This document shows positions 22,312 through 35,734 of a DNA stretch of 64,000 bases, one piece after another. A model generated the notes under the pieces. That model was not told where the DNA came from, searched no databases, and was given only the letters and a program-made list of their open reading frames with translations. Source of the stretch: Bretschneidera sinensis. Taxonomy: Eukaryota; Streptophyta; Magnoliopsida; Brassicales; Akaniaceae. Made by a program: the position numbers and the translations under genes. The stretch lies in the NCBI GenBank assembly GCA_023935145.1, contig CM043700.1, forward strand, positions 135,752,828 through 135,816,827. Direction: 5' to 3'. Numbering within the stretch: the stretch's first letter is position 1; each line of letters opens with the position of its first letter.

Positions 22312-24177
22312 ATGGGCTTGCTTAGACAAGCACTTATGCAGCTCTTGCTGTTAATAGTAATATTAGCAGCAACATCAACAGTACCAGCAACTGCTCAAGC
22401 CAAGCTTCGTTGCTCAGACAGTTGTGGCAACCTCAGCATCCCATACCCATTTGGCACAAAGGCAGGCTGTTACCTGGATGATGCTTTCCTCATTACCTGT
22501 AACGATTCCAACAAACCATTTTTACGAAAGGGTAATTTACCTGTTACCAACATTTCACTAGATGGGCAGCTATACAGCTCAGTCGACGCATCTTACGATT
22601 GCTATGACAACAAGGGAATTCAAACGAAATACTCCGGCGAATGGCTTCGGGTAGATAAATTCCCTCTCTCCTACACCAAAAACAAGTTTACCGTGGTAGG
22701 TTGTGACAGTTACGCGTATATCATGGGTGCCCTAGGTAAAAGCAGATATATAACCGGTTGCACCTCCGAGTGTTTCACAACTGATGATATGGTTAATGGG
22801 TCATGCTCTGGTATCGGCTGCTGCCAAACAGAGATTCCAAAAGGAATAATGGGTTATAACATATCTGTTTATAGCTTTAACAATCATACAAATGTATCAG
22901 ACTTCAATCCTTGCAGCTTCACCTTTGTGGTTCAAGATGGTAAGTTTAACTTCTCCACTTTAGATCTTTTCAATCTAAGTAACATTGAATTTTTCCCAGT
23001 GGTACTTGACTGGTCAATTGGAAACAGGAGAACAGCTTTTGCCTTGACTCAAATAATGGACCTGGGTATCTTTGCAATTGTTCGGATGGTTACCATGGAA
23101 ATCCCTACCTGCCAAAAGATTGCCAAGGTACTTATCCTATTTCTGTCCATTTGGATTTCACTTGCACCATTCTAATAAATCACAAATTTATTTTCCGGGA
23201 TTCAGCTAATGTTAATGAGCTCTTTTGATTTTATAGAGTAACAGAATTTTTATAAAGTCAAACAATAAAGTGTTTATATATATGTCTTCGCTCAATTGGC
23301 TTCCATTCTTTGAGGGAACAAAGTAAATATCGGAACCAAATTTGTAACTTCTCTAAACTTCAGTGATTCTTTAAGATATATTGTTGTATGTAGGACTCAG
23401 CATAGGCCTCCTGGTTCTACTTTTGGGTATATCCTCTTTATACTGGGGATTCAGGCATCAACAGCTTATCAAACTCAGAGAAAAACTTTTTGAGCAAAAT
23501 GGCGGCATCATGTTGCGACAACAACTCTCAAAGCATTGTGGGTCTGCCGAAAAGACCAAAGTATTTACAGCGGAAGAGCTCAAAAGAGCTACCAATAATT
23601 ACCATGAAAGTAGATTCCTAGGCCAACGAGGGCAAGGAGACAGTTTACAAGGGAATATTGCCAGATAACCAAGTAGTTGCAATAAAAAAGGCCAAAATAG
23701 GAGACCAGAGCCAAGTTGAGCAATTCATCAATGAAGTGATTGTATTGTCCCAAATCAACCATAGGAATGTGGTAAAACTCTTGGGATGTTGTTTGGATAC
23801 ACAAGTCCCTTTGTTAGTATACGAGTTTGTGACTAATGGTACCCTCTTCGACCATATGCACAATGTTAGGCTTGCATCTATCATTCCATGGGAAACTCGT
23901 CTGAAGATAGCCACAGAAACTGCAGGATCCCTTTCATATTTACACTCTGCTGCTTCTATTCCAATCATTCACCGTGACATCAAATCTGCCAACATCCTTT
24001 TAGATAACAATTACATGGCAAAAGTGTCATATTTTGGAGCTTTGAGGCTAATCCCTGTAGACAAAGAACAATTAACAACCCTTGTGAAAGGGACTCTTGG
24101 GTACTTGGACCCTGAATACTTCCACACAAGCCAATTGACTGAGAAGAGTGATGTTTATAGTTTCGGAGTAGTCCTTG

Positions 24178-24627
24178 TGTTAAGGAAATAGCAAGAATTT
24201 GAACAACACGCACACACAAAGAATTGAACACAGAGATTGAACGAGGTTCAGCAAAATGCTTACTCTTCGGACCCACACCCAAAGTATTTAACTATTTGGC
24301 AAAAGCCCAGAGAAAATTAGAGCAGTGCTCTGTTACAAAAGCAACTCACTTGAGTTTTACAAAACTCTCTATCTCTCACTCTTATTTATCTCTCTCTTAT
24401 TTTTCTCTCACTCTTGTTGATATTGTGTGTATAGAACCCAAGGTTCTAAGCCTATTTATAGGCTTAGCATTTCTTAAATGTTGTGGGTGAAAGAAAAAAC
24501 AAATCAAGGGCGGTACTGAAAGGTTGTGGGTGGCACCGAAAGGTGCTTTGTCTTCATGGCCAGCTGTCCTCCTTTGTCTCCAACAAAACCTCCTGCCACC
24601 GAAAATTTCTTGTCTCCACTAATAACA
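24178..24627 (-). repeat. 3' LTR of copia E
   Basis: 450 bp. Relative to the other LTR it carries an extra ~20 bp (a GGTTGTGGGTGGCACCGAAA-like tandem copy). Confidence 0.93.
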
Positions 24628-24688
24628 ATCTCCCACTTGGAGACAATTCCAACATAGTCAAACTAAGTGTGAGTCTTCTTCTGCTTCT

Positions 24689-27600
24689 TCAGGCGTGAAG
24701 GCTGATCGAAGCTGAACATCCTTTCAGCTTCTCAACCGTAACAGTCTTGGTTAACATGTTTGCAGGATTCTTGCTGGTGTGAATCTTTTCCAGCGTAATA
24801 ACCCTTTCTTCTAAGAGTTCCCGTATGAAATGGTACCTGATATCGATGTGCTTTGTCCTAGCATGAATTGCAGAATTTTTGGCCAGATGAATTGCACTCT
24901 GACTGTCACTGTAAATCTTGCAGTCCTTCTGCTCTTTGCCTAATTCTCTGAGTAGACTTTGTAGCCATACCATTTCTTTACATGCTTCTGTTGCTGCCAC
25001 GTACTCTGTTTCTGTAGTCGAGAGAGTTACGATCTTCTGTAATCTTGAGACCCAACTCACTGCTGCACTGCCCAGTGTAAAGACGTACCATGTAGTACTC
25101 TTTCTACCATCTAGGTCTTCTACCATGTCAGAATCAACATAACCCTTCAAGCTGATCTCTGATCCATCATAGCATAGGGATAGATTAGTGGTACCTCTCA
25201 AGTACCTCATAATCCATTGCACAGCCTTCTAATGCTCCTTGCCTGGATTATTCATGAGTTTGCTCACGACTCCCACTGCTTGTGCAATATCTGGTCTGGT
25301 ACAGACCATAGCATACATGAGGCTACCAATTGCTGAGGCATATGGTACTTTTGACATGTATTCATGTTCTTCGATTGTTGTTGCACATTGCCCTTTTGAA
25401 AGTGCGAAGTGACTTGCTAGTGGAGTGCTCACCGGTTTAGCCCGATCCATGTTGAACCTTTTTAGTACCTTTTCGATGTACTGTTCCTGAAATAGCCACA
25501 ATATCTGATTCTTCCTGTCTCTGCTGATCCGTATACCAAGGATTTGTTTAGCCATACCCAAATCCTTCATAGAAAACTCTTTGGAGAGTTGTTCCTTCAA
25601 CATTGTTATTTCCACCATGCTTGATCCTGCAATAAGCATATCATCCACATACAATAGAAGAATGATGTAGGAGTCATCAAACTTCTTGAAATAACAACAG
25701 TGGTCAGTGTTACATCTTGTATACCCGTTTTTAGACATGAAATTATCAAACCTGATATACCATTGTCTAGGTGCTTGTTTCAACCCATACAAGCTTTTCT
25801 TGAGTTTACAGACCAACTCTTCCTTCCCTAGTTCTTCATACCCCTATGGTTGCTTCATGTAGATATCTTCATTCAGATCACCATGAAGGAAAGCAGTTTT
25901 CACATCTAGTTGTTCTAGATGTAAGTCCTCTACTGCAACAATGCTCAATACAGATATGATGGTACGCAACTTTACAACAGGAGAGAAAATCTCAGTATAG
26001 TCGATACTTGCCTTCTGTTGAAATTCCTTGACTACCAGCCTGGTCTTGTATCGCTTAGTTCCATCATGTTCTTCCTTCAACTTGTAAACCCACTTGTTAT
26101 GCAAAGCCTTTTTGCCTTCTGGAAGCTCAGCCAAATCCCATGTCTGATTTGCTATCAGGGAGTCCATTTCTTCATTCATTCCAGCCTCCCACTTAAGCTT
26201 ATCCTTAACCTGCATTGCTTCTTCATAACATTCTGGTTCACCATTGTCAGTTAATAACAAATAATTCAGAGATGTTAGAAAACGAGCCGGGAGTTGACCT
26301 TTGTTAACTCTTTCTGATCTCCTCAATTCTTGAGGAGGAACTTGGGGAACAGGAGTCTGAGATTCTATATTCTCATCTCTGGGTTGTAACACTCCTTTTG
26401 TAGAAATTTCCTCAAGTTCTACAAACTCTTTCTTTTTTGTTTCCCCTTCAATTTGTTTCATTATGTCCTTATATAGAACATTCTCGTTAAACACTATATC
26501 TCTACTTCTGAAGACTTTTCGGTTTTCTAGATCCCAAAACCGATAGCCAAACTCATTAATGCTATATCCAACAAAGACACATTTTTTGGATTTTGGGTCT
26601 AGCTTAGACCTTTCATCTGAGTTTATGTGGACATAAGAGGTACAACCAAATATTCTTAAGTGTGATAGGTTTACCTCTTTTCCTGTCCATGCTTCTTCTG
26701 GAAGTCCAAACTCAAGTGCAACAAATGGTCCTTGTGTTGATCAGATAGACTGATATGTTCACTGCTTCTGCCCAGAACTGTTTGGGTAATCCAGCATTAA
26801 TCCTCATGCTTCTAGCACGTTCATTAATGGTTCGGTTCATGCGTTCTGCCACTCCATTTTGCTGCGGTGTTTTAGGAACTGTCTTCTGTCTCTTGACACC
26901 ATTGAGAGCACAATATTCCTCAAATTCATCGCTGCAATATTCTCCACCATTGTTTGACCTTAAACACTTTAGCTTCTGACCTGTTTCAGTCTTAACCATA
27001 GCTTTCCACTTTTTGAAGACATCAAATACATCAGATTTATGCTTCAAGAAATATACCCATAACTTCCTAGTGGCATCATCAATAAAAGTAACATAGTATT
27101 GAGACCCATTAAGATATGGTACCTTGGTTGGTCCCCACACGTCTGTATGGACCAATTCCAGTTTTGCCCGTCTTAGAAAAACTCACATTTTTCTGCTTTG
27201 CAAAGAGACAGTCTTCACAAAAGCTCAGGTCCAGATGCTTCAAATTTGGAATCTTCCCTTTTGATAGCATGACCTTCATACCTTTCTCACTCATGTGCCC
27301 AAGTCTGCGATGCCAGGTGTCTGCGCTCGAATCTGTTGATGCAGCTGTTAGAACACTATTTGTTCCACTCGTCACATAGAGAGTGTCTTCTTTCTTTCTG
27401 TGAGCTATCACCATAGCCCCTTTCAATACCTTCCATGAATCACTTGTGAAAGTGGTTCTGCATCCTGAATCTGACAGTTAGCCTACTAATATCAAATTCC
27501 GTGTGAGATTCGGAACATGTCGCACTTCCTTCAAATGTAGGGTAGTCCCGTTCGCCAGGTTTATCTGTACATCTCCTCCTCTAATTATGTTGCATGGTTC

Positions 27601-28557
27601 ATCATCTCCGAGATACACTTTCCTGAAATTACCCTACACATAATTTTGGAGTATCTCATTCTGACAGGTAGCATGAAAAGATACACCAGAATCTATCACC
27701 CACAAATCATTACGAACAGCAACAGAAAGGATCAAAGCATCAAAATCTTTATTAGAAAGATTAATAGAATTTTTACTTTCCTGATTATCATTCTACTTTG
27801 GTGCTTTGCAATCTCTCATCAGATGTCCTTTCTTTCCGCAGTTCCAGCAACCTCCACTTCTTGATTTTGGTCCTCTTGATTTACTCTTCCTAAATTTAGA
27901 ACTTCCACGGTTCTTGTTTCCTCTATTTGAAGATCTTCCTCTTTCTTCTACGCTCAAAGCATTCCCAGGCATTTCCGCAGATCCTGAAGATCTTCTGCGC
28001 AATTCTTCGCTTAGAAGAACTCCCACAACGTCATCGAACTTTAGCTTTCCAGAGCCAGAAGAGTTACTAACAGCCATTACCAGACTATCCCAGCTATATG
28101 GTAACGATGACAAAGTTAGCAGTGCTCTAACTTCGTCGTCGAAGCTGATCCCAACGGATTCCAACTGACTTGTCAGTGTGTTGAAACCGTTCAAAAGTTC
28201 AGCGATGCTACCACCGTCTTCCATCTTCATATTGAAGAGTCTTTTCATCAAGAATACCTTATTTGAGGCTGATGGCTTCTCGTACATTTTGGATAGATCC
28301 GCCATTAAATCTGCAGTGGTTTTCTCCTTTGAGATGTTGAACGCAACAGTTGCAGCGAGAGAGAGTCTGATTGTGCCAAGAGCCTTCCTGTCCAGCACCT
28401 CCCATTGTTCATCTGTCATTTCCTGTGGTTTCTTTGTTTTGCCGCCAAGAGGAAGATAGAGGTCTTTCTGGTAAAGATAATCCTCTATTTACATCTTCCA
28501 AAATCCGAAGTTTGCTACATTGAACTTCTCGATCCTTGCTTTACCTTCGTCCACCAT
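24689..28557 (-). pseudogene. gag-pol polyprotein of copia E, broken
   Basis: It starts at ATG 28557-28555 and ends at the stop at 24689. Codon 23 is TAA (28491-28489), at the same place as in copy A. The zinc knuckle is intact (CWNCGKKGHLMRDC), the protease motif reads DSGVS, and a deletion near 27150 plus an insertion near 26735 shift the frame twice. The second integrase Asp is Asn (codon 26954-26952, SNNGGEY), while the first (HTDVWGP) is kept. RT keeps YVDD near 25650 and RNase H keeps STTETEYVAATEACKEM. Further stops lie near 27479, 25845 and 25228. It is a dead copy, but less eroded in gag than A. Confidence 0.92.
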
Positions 28558-28736
28558 TGCTCCCACTCGAATACTAGAGCTCTGGATCGTTTCTGACAAT
28601 TCCTGTGAACCTCCGTGTATTAGAACACCGTTGTCGATGAATTGGTACCACCGGATAAATTTCACTATTCACGAAATTTACTATTCACATGAATAGTAAC
28701 CTCACAAAAAAGACAGACAGAAATTTATCACCAAAT

Positions 28737-28748
28737 GCTCTGATACCA
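28737..28748 (-). other. Primer-binding site of copia E
   Basis: On the minus strand it reads TGGTATCAGAGC, two bases after the 5' LTR end; complementary to initiator tRNA-Met. Confidence 0.92.
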
Positions 28749-28750
28749 GT

Positions 28751-29180
28751 TGTTAAGGAAATAGCAAGAATTTGAACAACACGCACACACAAAGAATTGA
28801 ACACAGAGATTTAACGAGGTTCAGCAATATGCCTACTCCTCAAACCCACACCCAAAGTATTTAACTATTTGGCAAAAGCCCAGAGAAAATTAGAGCAGTG
28901 CTCTGTTACAAAAGCAACTCACTTGAGTTTTACAAAACTCTCTATCTCTCACTCTTATTTATCTCTCTCTTATTTTTCTCTCACTCTTGTTGATATTGTG
29001 TGTATAGAACCCAAGGTTCTAAGCCTATTTATAGGCTTAGCATTTCTCAAATGTTGTGGGTGAAAGAAAAAACAAATCAAGGGCAGTACCGAAAGGTTCT
29101 TTGTCTTCATGGCCAGCTGTCCTCCTTTGTCTCCAACAAAACCTCCTGCCACCGAAAGTTTCTTGTCTCCACTAATAACA
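28751..29180 (-). repeat. 5' LTR of copia E
   Basis: 430 bp, TGTTATTAGTGG...CCTTAACA on the minus strand. TATA-like CCTATAAATAGG lies at 29024-29035, which is palindromic. Confidence 0.93.
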
Positions 29181-29580
29181 CCTTATTGAGCTATTTACAG
29201 GAAAGAAGGTTGTTTCCTTCGACAGGCCTGAAAGGGAAAGAAATTTGGTTACCTATTTTGTTTCTTCTATGAAAAAGGATTGTTTGGTTGAAGTTCTTGA
29301 CCACCAAATGTTGAATGAGAGGAATGTTGAACAACTTAAGGAAGCGGCTAATTTAGCAAGGATATGTGTAAGAGGGAAGGGAGAGGAAAGGCCTACTATG
29401 AAGGAAGTAACAATGGAATTTGAGGGACTGAGAGCAATGGAGAAACATTCATGGGTAGGAGTTTTGTACCCTGAAGAGGATGAATACTTGCTTGGTCATG
29501 GTGGTAGCAGTAGTACCAGCACGGCGGGCTATGACAGCATAAAGAACCAAGTCACACTTGAAATTGAAGATGAGCGGTGA

Positions 29581-31288
29581 TTATTTAGGATGCATTTGAT
29601 GCACTAGATGAAAAGGCAGATAGAATCAATGGCTGGATGTTTAATCCGATCATGACTGGATAAAGCCATATGGTGTGTTAGTATCTAAATTTATGTATTT
29701 TCTTTTTCTGTGTTTCTCTTTCCTCTGTTGGTCAATCTTTTGATAGTGTGTTTGTTTTTATCACCCTTTTATGATATGTTTCTATTTTCTTCCTATAGAA
29801 TATTGTTTCTGCAGCATCCCTCATGAATCAGAATGTGAAAATTTTGGCATGAATTAGCCAGTGATATTTTCAAGAATTGAACTTTAATATTTCATCTTCT
29901 TATATATAATATTTTAGGTTCTAATTCAATTCTTAGATTTTAAGTTTTAGTTCATATAGTAACTGACGCGAAACCTAGCGCTCGGTGTAGTATAGTCTCT
30001 CAATTTCTATTTCTACAAGTTTGATCAAATTATGAAAATTCAAAATTGCGGTCTGCACACTAACTCTAGTTAATGACTTAATGTCCACAAAAAAAAAGTA
30101 CCTTGAAACTAGGACTAATACGAACAAAATATCACAATGACTGAAAGAAAAAATCTTCCACGTTAACGGAATCTTAGCTAGAGATAAATCAACTTTGGTC
30201 CTTCTCCATGTAGAAACTAGAAAGAATACAAGTTCTAAGAAATTACCAAAATGTCTATTCCAAACCCCCTCTCATGCAATCAGAATTATTTATTTGAGGA
30301 ATACTTAGTTTTAGATCCGTCCGAAATTTTACTGATAATTTTAAAGAATTTTATTGATAATATTATTTTTTAAATCTCACGTTCATATTGACATTATCAG
30401 TAAAGTTTTTTAAAATTATTAATAAAGTTTCAAACAAGTTTATGTTTTAGACTCAGTCTAATTAAATATTTTTTATTTTGAATGCAAAAATAGACCATTG
30501 GGGTCAGTTCATTTTTACCAAAAATTCTTAGTTAGGATCAGCAAAAATAAACCATTCGAAGTGCTTTTAACGAAAAAAGAATAAAAACACTTTGGGATCA
30601 ATTCATTTTAACGCCAAGTGAGTTGACCCTAATAATTCTGTATCCGCGGGGTATATTTGTATTCGCAGTTCCTAAGTTATAACTTTCACAGGGACCAGCA
30701 CCGCAAATTTACTCAACCTTGCAGTAAAGTAGGGGGCACTGATCATGATCCATTTGCGTCACTGAGCGTAGTGTTAAGTTGTCGACGGACTGCCAGTTCT
30801 TACTCATAAAGAGAAGGACTACTTTCAATTTTGTTGAAAAAGTACTGATATATCAATTTTTTTTTTAAACTTATTGTTTATTTCAAAACATCAATTTTTA
30901 ATATCAAATAGTCTCAAAATATTTTTTTTAAGAACTAAAATTTTAATTAGATATTATTTTTCATGATGACCAGAGTACCTTAGTGTTAAAATATCTCCAA
31001 GTGATTATGATAAGTTTAATAATTTTGCTGATCAATTATTTATCTAAAAAAAACTATATCATAAAATTTTAAATTATTTGAATTCATATTTTTCTAAAAA
31101 AAATAAAAACATGCAGTATCATTTTAATTTTTAAAATAAAAAAATTTGTCTTTGATTTTTATTTTATGATGATCTTTGATATTCCTTTATTTGAGATGTT
31201 AAGTTATTTAATTTTATAAAAAACATATAAACAAGCTTTCTATTTAAAATATTTAATTTCCTTTTATGATGATTTTTTATTTTCATTT
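29581..31288. other. WAK 3' flank and promoter relic of a lost WAK, no gene
   Basis: 29581-30060 matches the 3' flanks of the WAKs ending at 43816 and 46214. 30300-30460 has inverted-repeat sequence related to 60925-61430. 30717-30800 (TGCAGTAAAGTAGGGGGCACTG and on) matches the promoter block at 22139-22212. The WAK start region that should follow appears only at about 39213, beyond element F. Confidence 0.75.
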
Positions 31289-32438
31289 TGTTGACCACAT
31301 ATTTATTTTGATAATGACAAAATATATTATTGTGCTAATTCTCTTTATCTAGTCTTATTTCGATTTTAAGGATAAAGAAACGTATGTTAGAAGCAATATG
31401 CGATCAATGGAACCTTGAAGTATTTCTGAAGACTTAGAAGCAAAGTAAGAGATTACTAGTCTAGTAAAGATTAAATTATTTGTTAATATCTCTCTATACC
31501 CTTAGATCAATTATGGTTTAAAGATTAAAATGTTTCAAAATGATTTTAAGCAAAAACAAAAGTTTTTCTTTAGGCTGTAGTCAACTACAGAGAACCGTAG
31601 CTAACTATACTTTGCTGTAGCCAACTACAGATCATTGTAGTCAACTATAGAAGGGCACATAACCTTGTTGTAGTCGACTACACATTGCTTAGTCGGCTAC
31701 AGGGTACCATGGTTTTCATTTTTGGCTTTAATCAAAGTTGTAGTCGATTACACCTTTCTGTAGTCGACTACAAAACATACATGATGCTTTATTTTCATTT
31801 TCAAAAAGGCTGTAGTCGACTACGCCAAGTCCTGTAACGGCTATTTTGCATAAAATCTTGCACGAATCAGTAGCATTTAATGCTCAAACGGTTATATTGT
31901 ATTTGAATTGGTTGTTTGTAGTTTTTGCTATATATACCCAACCATTATAAGCCTCAACAACCATCTTGAACTCCATAGAAAATATTTATTGCAAGAATCA
32001 AGCTTTCAATTTTATTCTTGAGTCATTATTGAGCTTTAAGCTTTAGAGAGAGAAACTTTCTGAGTAGTAAGCATTTATTGTACACTCTCTCTTGTTTCAA
32101 TCTATTCATTCATTCTCAAAGTGAAAAATAGTTGATGTAACTCTTAGAGTGTTTAGGCATTAAACACTTCCTTGTGGAAGAGATATTTGTAAGGTTTGGG
32201 CAACACTTGTGAAGTTGCTTGACTATCATTAGTGGATTTCTTCAAGGAGGTTCCTTGAAGAGAGTGGATATAGGGTCGGAGTGATTATGATATTGTCGAA
32301 CCACTATAAATGGAGTTTGCATATTCTCTTCCTTTACTTCTTTAATTTCAAACAATTTATTTATTGTGTACTTTACTTGATTAAATTGTTAAAACTGATT
32401 TGTGAAGTGCAAAAAGTTTTTAAAACCCAATTCACCCC
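31289..32438 (+). repeat. 5' LTR of element F (3' end deleted)
   Basis: It aligns with 37610-38760. TATA is GCTATATATACCC near 31927-31939. GTAGTCGACTAC-type palindromes cluster at 31664-31823. Homology stops at TTCACCCC, and gag sequence follows at once. Confidence 0.9.
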
Positions 32439-32443
32439 CTAGA

Positions 32444-34300
32444 ATGAAAATCTTTGTTGAAGGACAAGATTATAATTTGTGGAGAATCATTAAAGAAATA
32501 CCTAGAATTCTTACTAAGGAAATAACTATTGGAGAAATCAATCATACAATGCCTAAACTAAAATCAGAGTTTAATGAAGATAATTGTAGAACAATGTCTC
32601 TAAATAGTAGAGCTACTAATATGCTACATTTTGCTTTAGACATTAATGAATACAATAAAATTTATGCATGTGTTTCGGCTAAAGAGATATGGGAAAAACT
32701 TCAAATTACTTATAAGGGCTCTAGTGAAGTTAAAAAATCAAAAATTTATATGCTAGTGTCCGAGTATGAATCTTTTAAAATGTCTCATAACGAAACAATT
32801 TCTTAAATGAACTCCTGCTTCACCACTATTGTTAATGGTTTAAAGCTTCTTAGTAGGACCATTGAGGAGTTTGAGGTAACAAAGAAGATACTAAGATCTT
32901 TGCCATCAACTGGGAAAGCAAAGAATAATGGAGGCCAAAGATCTCGACAAACTTGATGTCGAAATGCTTTTCGGGTCATTATTGACATACAAGATGGAAG
33001 AAATGAATCTCAATGCCAATGATGATGAGATGAAGAAAAAGAAATCGATTGCTCTCGAAGCTTCCACAAGCAAGAAAAAAGAAGAAAATGAAGATGAGGA
33101 TGAGAGTAGTGAAGAAGATAGTGAAATGGCACTAATCACCAAAAGGTTTCATACATTCTTGAAGAAAAGCAAGAAACCTTACACAAAGGATTCCACTCCA
33201 AAAAGAGAACCAATTGTGTGCTATGGTTGCAAGAAGCCTAGACATATTAAAGTTGATTGTCCAACAACAAACAAACCATACAAGAGCTTCAAAAAGAAAT
33301 CCATGGTTGCAACTACTTGGAGTGATGATGAAGAAGAATAACTTTCAGACAACGATGTCGGATATGAAGAAATTGCCAATCTTTGCTTAATGACAATTGA
33401 TGATAAAAATGAGGTAAAAAATTCTCCCTCCACTAATAATAATAATATTGTCAGTAGTAGTGAAGAATTGATTGAGGTAATTAATGAAATGCATGAAGAA
33501 TTGAAAAAAATTTGATTCTAGAAATATTGCTCTCAAGAAGGAAGTCTCATCTCTCTCTAAAGAGATGAAATCTAAAAGAAGAAAAAGAAAAACTATCTTT
33601 CATGCTCTATAACTCATTACAAGATTTTTTGAAAAATGAAAATGATGATTTAAAAGAGAAAGTGATGGAGTTAAATAACATTATATCTAGGTTTATTCTT
33701 GGAAAATAAAAACTAGATGAAGTGTTATCTTGCCAAAGAATAGGTGGAGAAAAATCCGGTTTGGGGTATTCTCCATTAGGCAAACAAAAATCAAAAGAGA
33801 CTTTATTTATGAAAGCGATATGTGTGGATGAACCCTCCACTTCTAAGGCCTATAGCAAAGTTAAGAGCTTTCCTTCAAAAAATACTAGTAAGCCTAAGAA
33901 CGCAAATTTCAATTCAAATGCAAAGAATTCCAAAGTATATGCTAGAGATAGAAATCCTAGAAATACAAATGCTAGGAATACATATTCAAGATATGCACAT
34001 GCTAGGAATGCATAACCTAGAAATTACTATCATGCATATCCTAGAGATAACATGTATGTTCATAACTATTATGCTAGAAATATGTATCTTAAGAATGCTC
34101 ATCCAAGGAATAATAGGCATACATAATCAAGACATCCTAGAAACTGCTATTACTATCATCTTAGGATCATGCATCATCAACATGTTTACAATTATAGAGC
34201 ACCTTATACTGTTAAGAAAGTATGAGTCTTTAAAGGAGCTATATTTTCTAGAACTAACCCCAAAGCACCCAAGAAATTTTGGGTACCAAAAAGTGTTATT
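32444..34300 (+). pseudogene. gag of element F, fragmented
   Basis: The first surviving codons read MKIFVEGQDYNLWRII, the usual Sirevirus gag block, with its N-terminus deleted. The coiled central part (ATNMLHFALDINEYNKIYACVSAKEIWEKL in pieces) is cut by a stop at 32804. The frame at 32926-33341 holds a Lys/Glu/Asp-rich stretch and the knuckle CYGCKKPRHIKVDC, and ends in WSDDEEE. Beyond 33342 several frameshifts follow. 33930-34140 is a degenerate repeat rich in Ala-Arg-Asn and Tyr codons. Confidence 0.83.
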
Positions 34301-34329
34301 GTGTATCCATGTATAATGTAGATATGTCT

Positions 34330-35505
34330 CCACACCAAAGAGAAAGGTAACTATTGGTACCCTTAATAGTGGATGTTCAAAGTATGTGACCGGTGATATG
34401 TTCAAGAAGCTACCTTTAAGAGATGGCGGACACGTCACCATTGGAGATAACACCAAGATAAAGATTATTAGGCATGGAAAAGTGGGTAAAGATTCCTCAA
34501 CCATTGACCATGTTTTATATGTGCAAGGCCTTAAGCCAAATTTACTTAGTATTAGTCAATTATGTGACAAAGGCAACAAAATCATATTTGAATCCTCTCA
34601 TTGTCTAGTAATAGACATCAAGAGTAACAAGATTAAGTTTGTTGGCCATAGACATGATAATGTCTATCTAGTTGATTTAAAATCTTTTCATTTGGAAAGT
34701 GAAAAAGATATTAAGATACTTCCTTGGACTTCCTTAGACTTCAAATCAAGCAACTGAAAGGAGGCATCTTCATCAATCAATCCAAATACACTAAGGACTT
34801 GCTAAAGTCTCTTGGAACTCCCATTAGCACCTCTACAAAACTTGACTTGGATAAGGGAGGAAAGTGTGTAGATACTAAGAGTTATAAAATTATTATAGGA
34901 GCTTTATTATATTTAACTGCAGGTAAACCCGATATAATGTTTAATGTATGTATGTGTGCTAGATTCCAAGCTAATCCTAAGGAATCTCATATTATTGCTG
35001 AAAAAAGAGTTTTGAGATATTTGAATGCTGTTCAAAATCTAGGACTATGGTATTCAAGAAAATCATCTTTTGAGCTAGTTAGATACTCGGATGCTAATTA
35101 TATCGGTTGTAGAATTGATAAAAAAGTATTAGTGGAACATGCCAATTTCTAGGTGTTATGTTAACTTCTTGGTTTTTAAAGAAACAAAATCCAGTTGCAT
35201 TATCAATTGCCGAAGCTGAATATGTGGCCGCCGGTTGTTGTTGTGCACAAATTTTATGGATAAAACAGCAACTAGAAGACTACGACATGTGTTTTTAAAA
35301 TATTCTAATTTTATGCAACAACATTAGTGCCATCAATCTTACCAAAAACCCAATTCAACATTCTATGACCAAACACATTGAGATTAGATATCATTTTATA
35401 AGAGATTATGCTAAAAAATGTGATGTCAAACTTGAATTCATACCTACAAACGATCAAACTGCTGATATTTTTACTAAACTTTTAAATAAAGAAAGCTTTT
35501 TGTAG
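34330..35505 (+). pseudogene. pol remnant of element F (protease and RNase H; integrase/RT deleted)
   Basis: 34340-34720 encodes protease-type sequence with the active Asp as Asn (NSGCSKYVTGD) and then ISQLCDKGNKIIF. At about 34735 the sequence jumps to the end of RT (GGIFINQSKYTKDLLK) and continues into RNase H (SDANYIGC, then AEAEYVAAGCCC, then TKHIEIRYHFIRDY). All of integrase and the catalytic RT core are missing. A frameshift or stop lies near 35150 and another near 35298. Confidence 0.86.
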
Positions 35506-35734
35506 AATTAGAAGTTTTCTCTCTCTAAAATCGTGTTTTCTCTCTCCTGGTGTTCTTGCTCTACAATCAGCTCAAAACTTCCATATTCTTCTCCAAACTT
35601 GCATAATCTTCATCATCCAACTATTTTCTATAAGCTTTTAAGCCGATCTATCACTTTTTCGAGATTTTTTTACTTTCTCTCTCTAAGTCTGAAAATCACT
35701 ATTTCTCTCTTCAAATTTCGGTAATACCCCCAAA

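Larger units (their letters stand above)
24178..29180 (-). mobile_element. Ty1/copia retrotransposon E (same family as A), inserted in WAK pseudogene 2
   Basis: LTRs at 24178-24627 and 28751-29180 are the reverse complement of the LTRs of A. A perfect TGGTATCAGAGC primer site lies at 28737-28748 (minus), and the polypurine tract CCAAGTGGGAGAT lies at 24628-24640 (minus). Flanks are CCTTG (24173-24177) and CCTTA (29181-29185), a target duplication with one mismatch. The two LTRs differ by a 20-bp insertion/duplication near 24520-24545 and a few substitutions. The element is complete in structure but its genes are broken. Confidence 0.95.
22312..29580 (+). pseudogene. Wall-associated receptor kinase pseudogene 2, split by copia E
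   Basis: Exon 1 is 22312-23127 and the kinase exon runs 23394-24177 and 29181-29580 around the 5-kb copia E. The ectodomain start is intact (signal peptide 1-29, [21 protein letters not shown]). A 46-bp deletion near 23025 (relative to 41551-41620 of the intact paralogue) shifts the frame inside the EGF segment, and the calcium-binding EGF exon is gone. A +1 shift lies in the Gly-rich loop (near 23628), and the DFG Asp is Tyr (24030-24032). The tail after copia E still reads [17 protein letters not shown] and stops at 29578-29580. It is the paralogue closest to the intact gene at 40853. Confidence 0.93.

Noticed and set aside
31664..31823. Repeated GTAGTCGACTAC units looked like a repeat array of CRISPR type
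   Set aside because: Spacing is irregular, the units are palindromes inside an LTR, and the same block recurs in the other LTR; plant nuclear DNA has no CRISPR.
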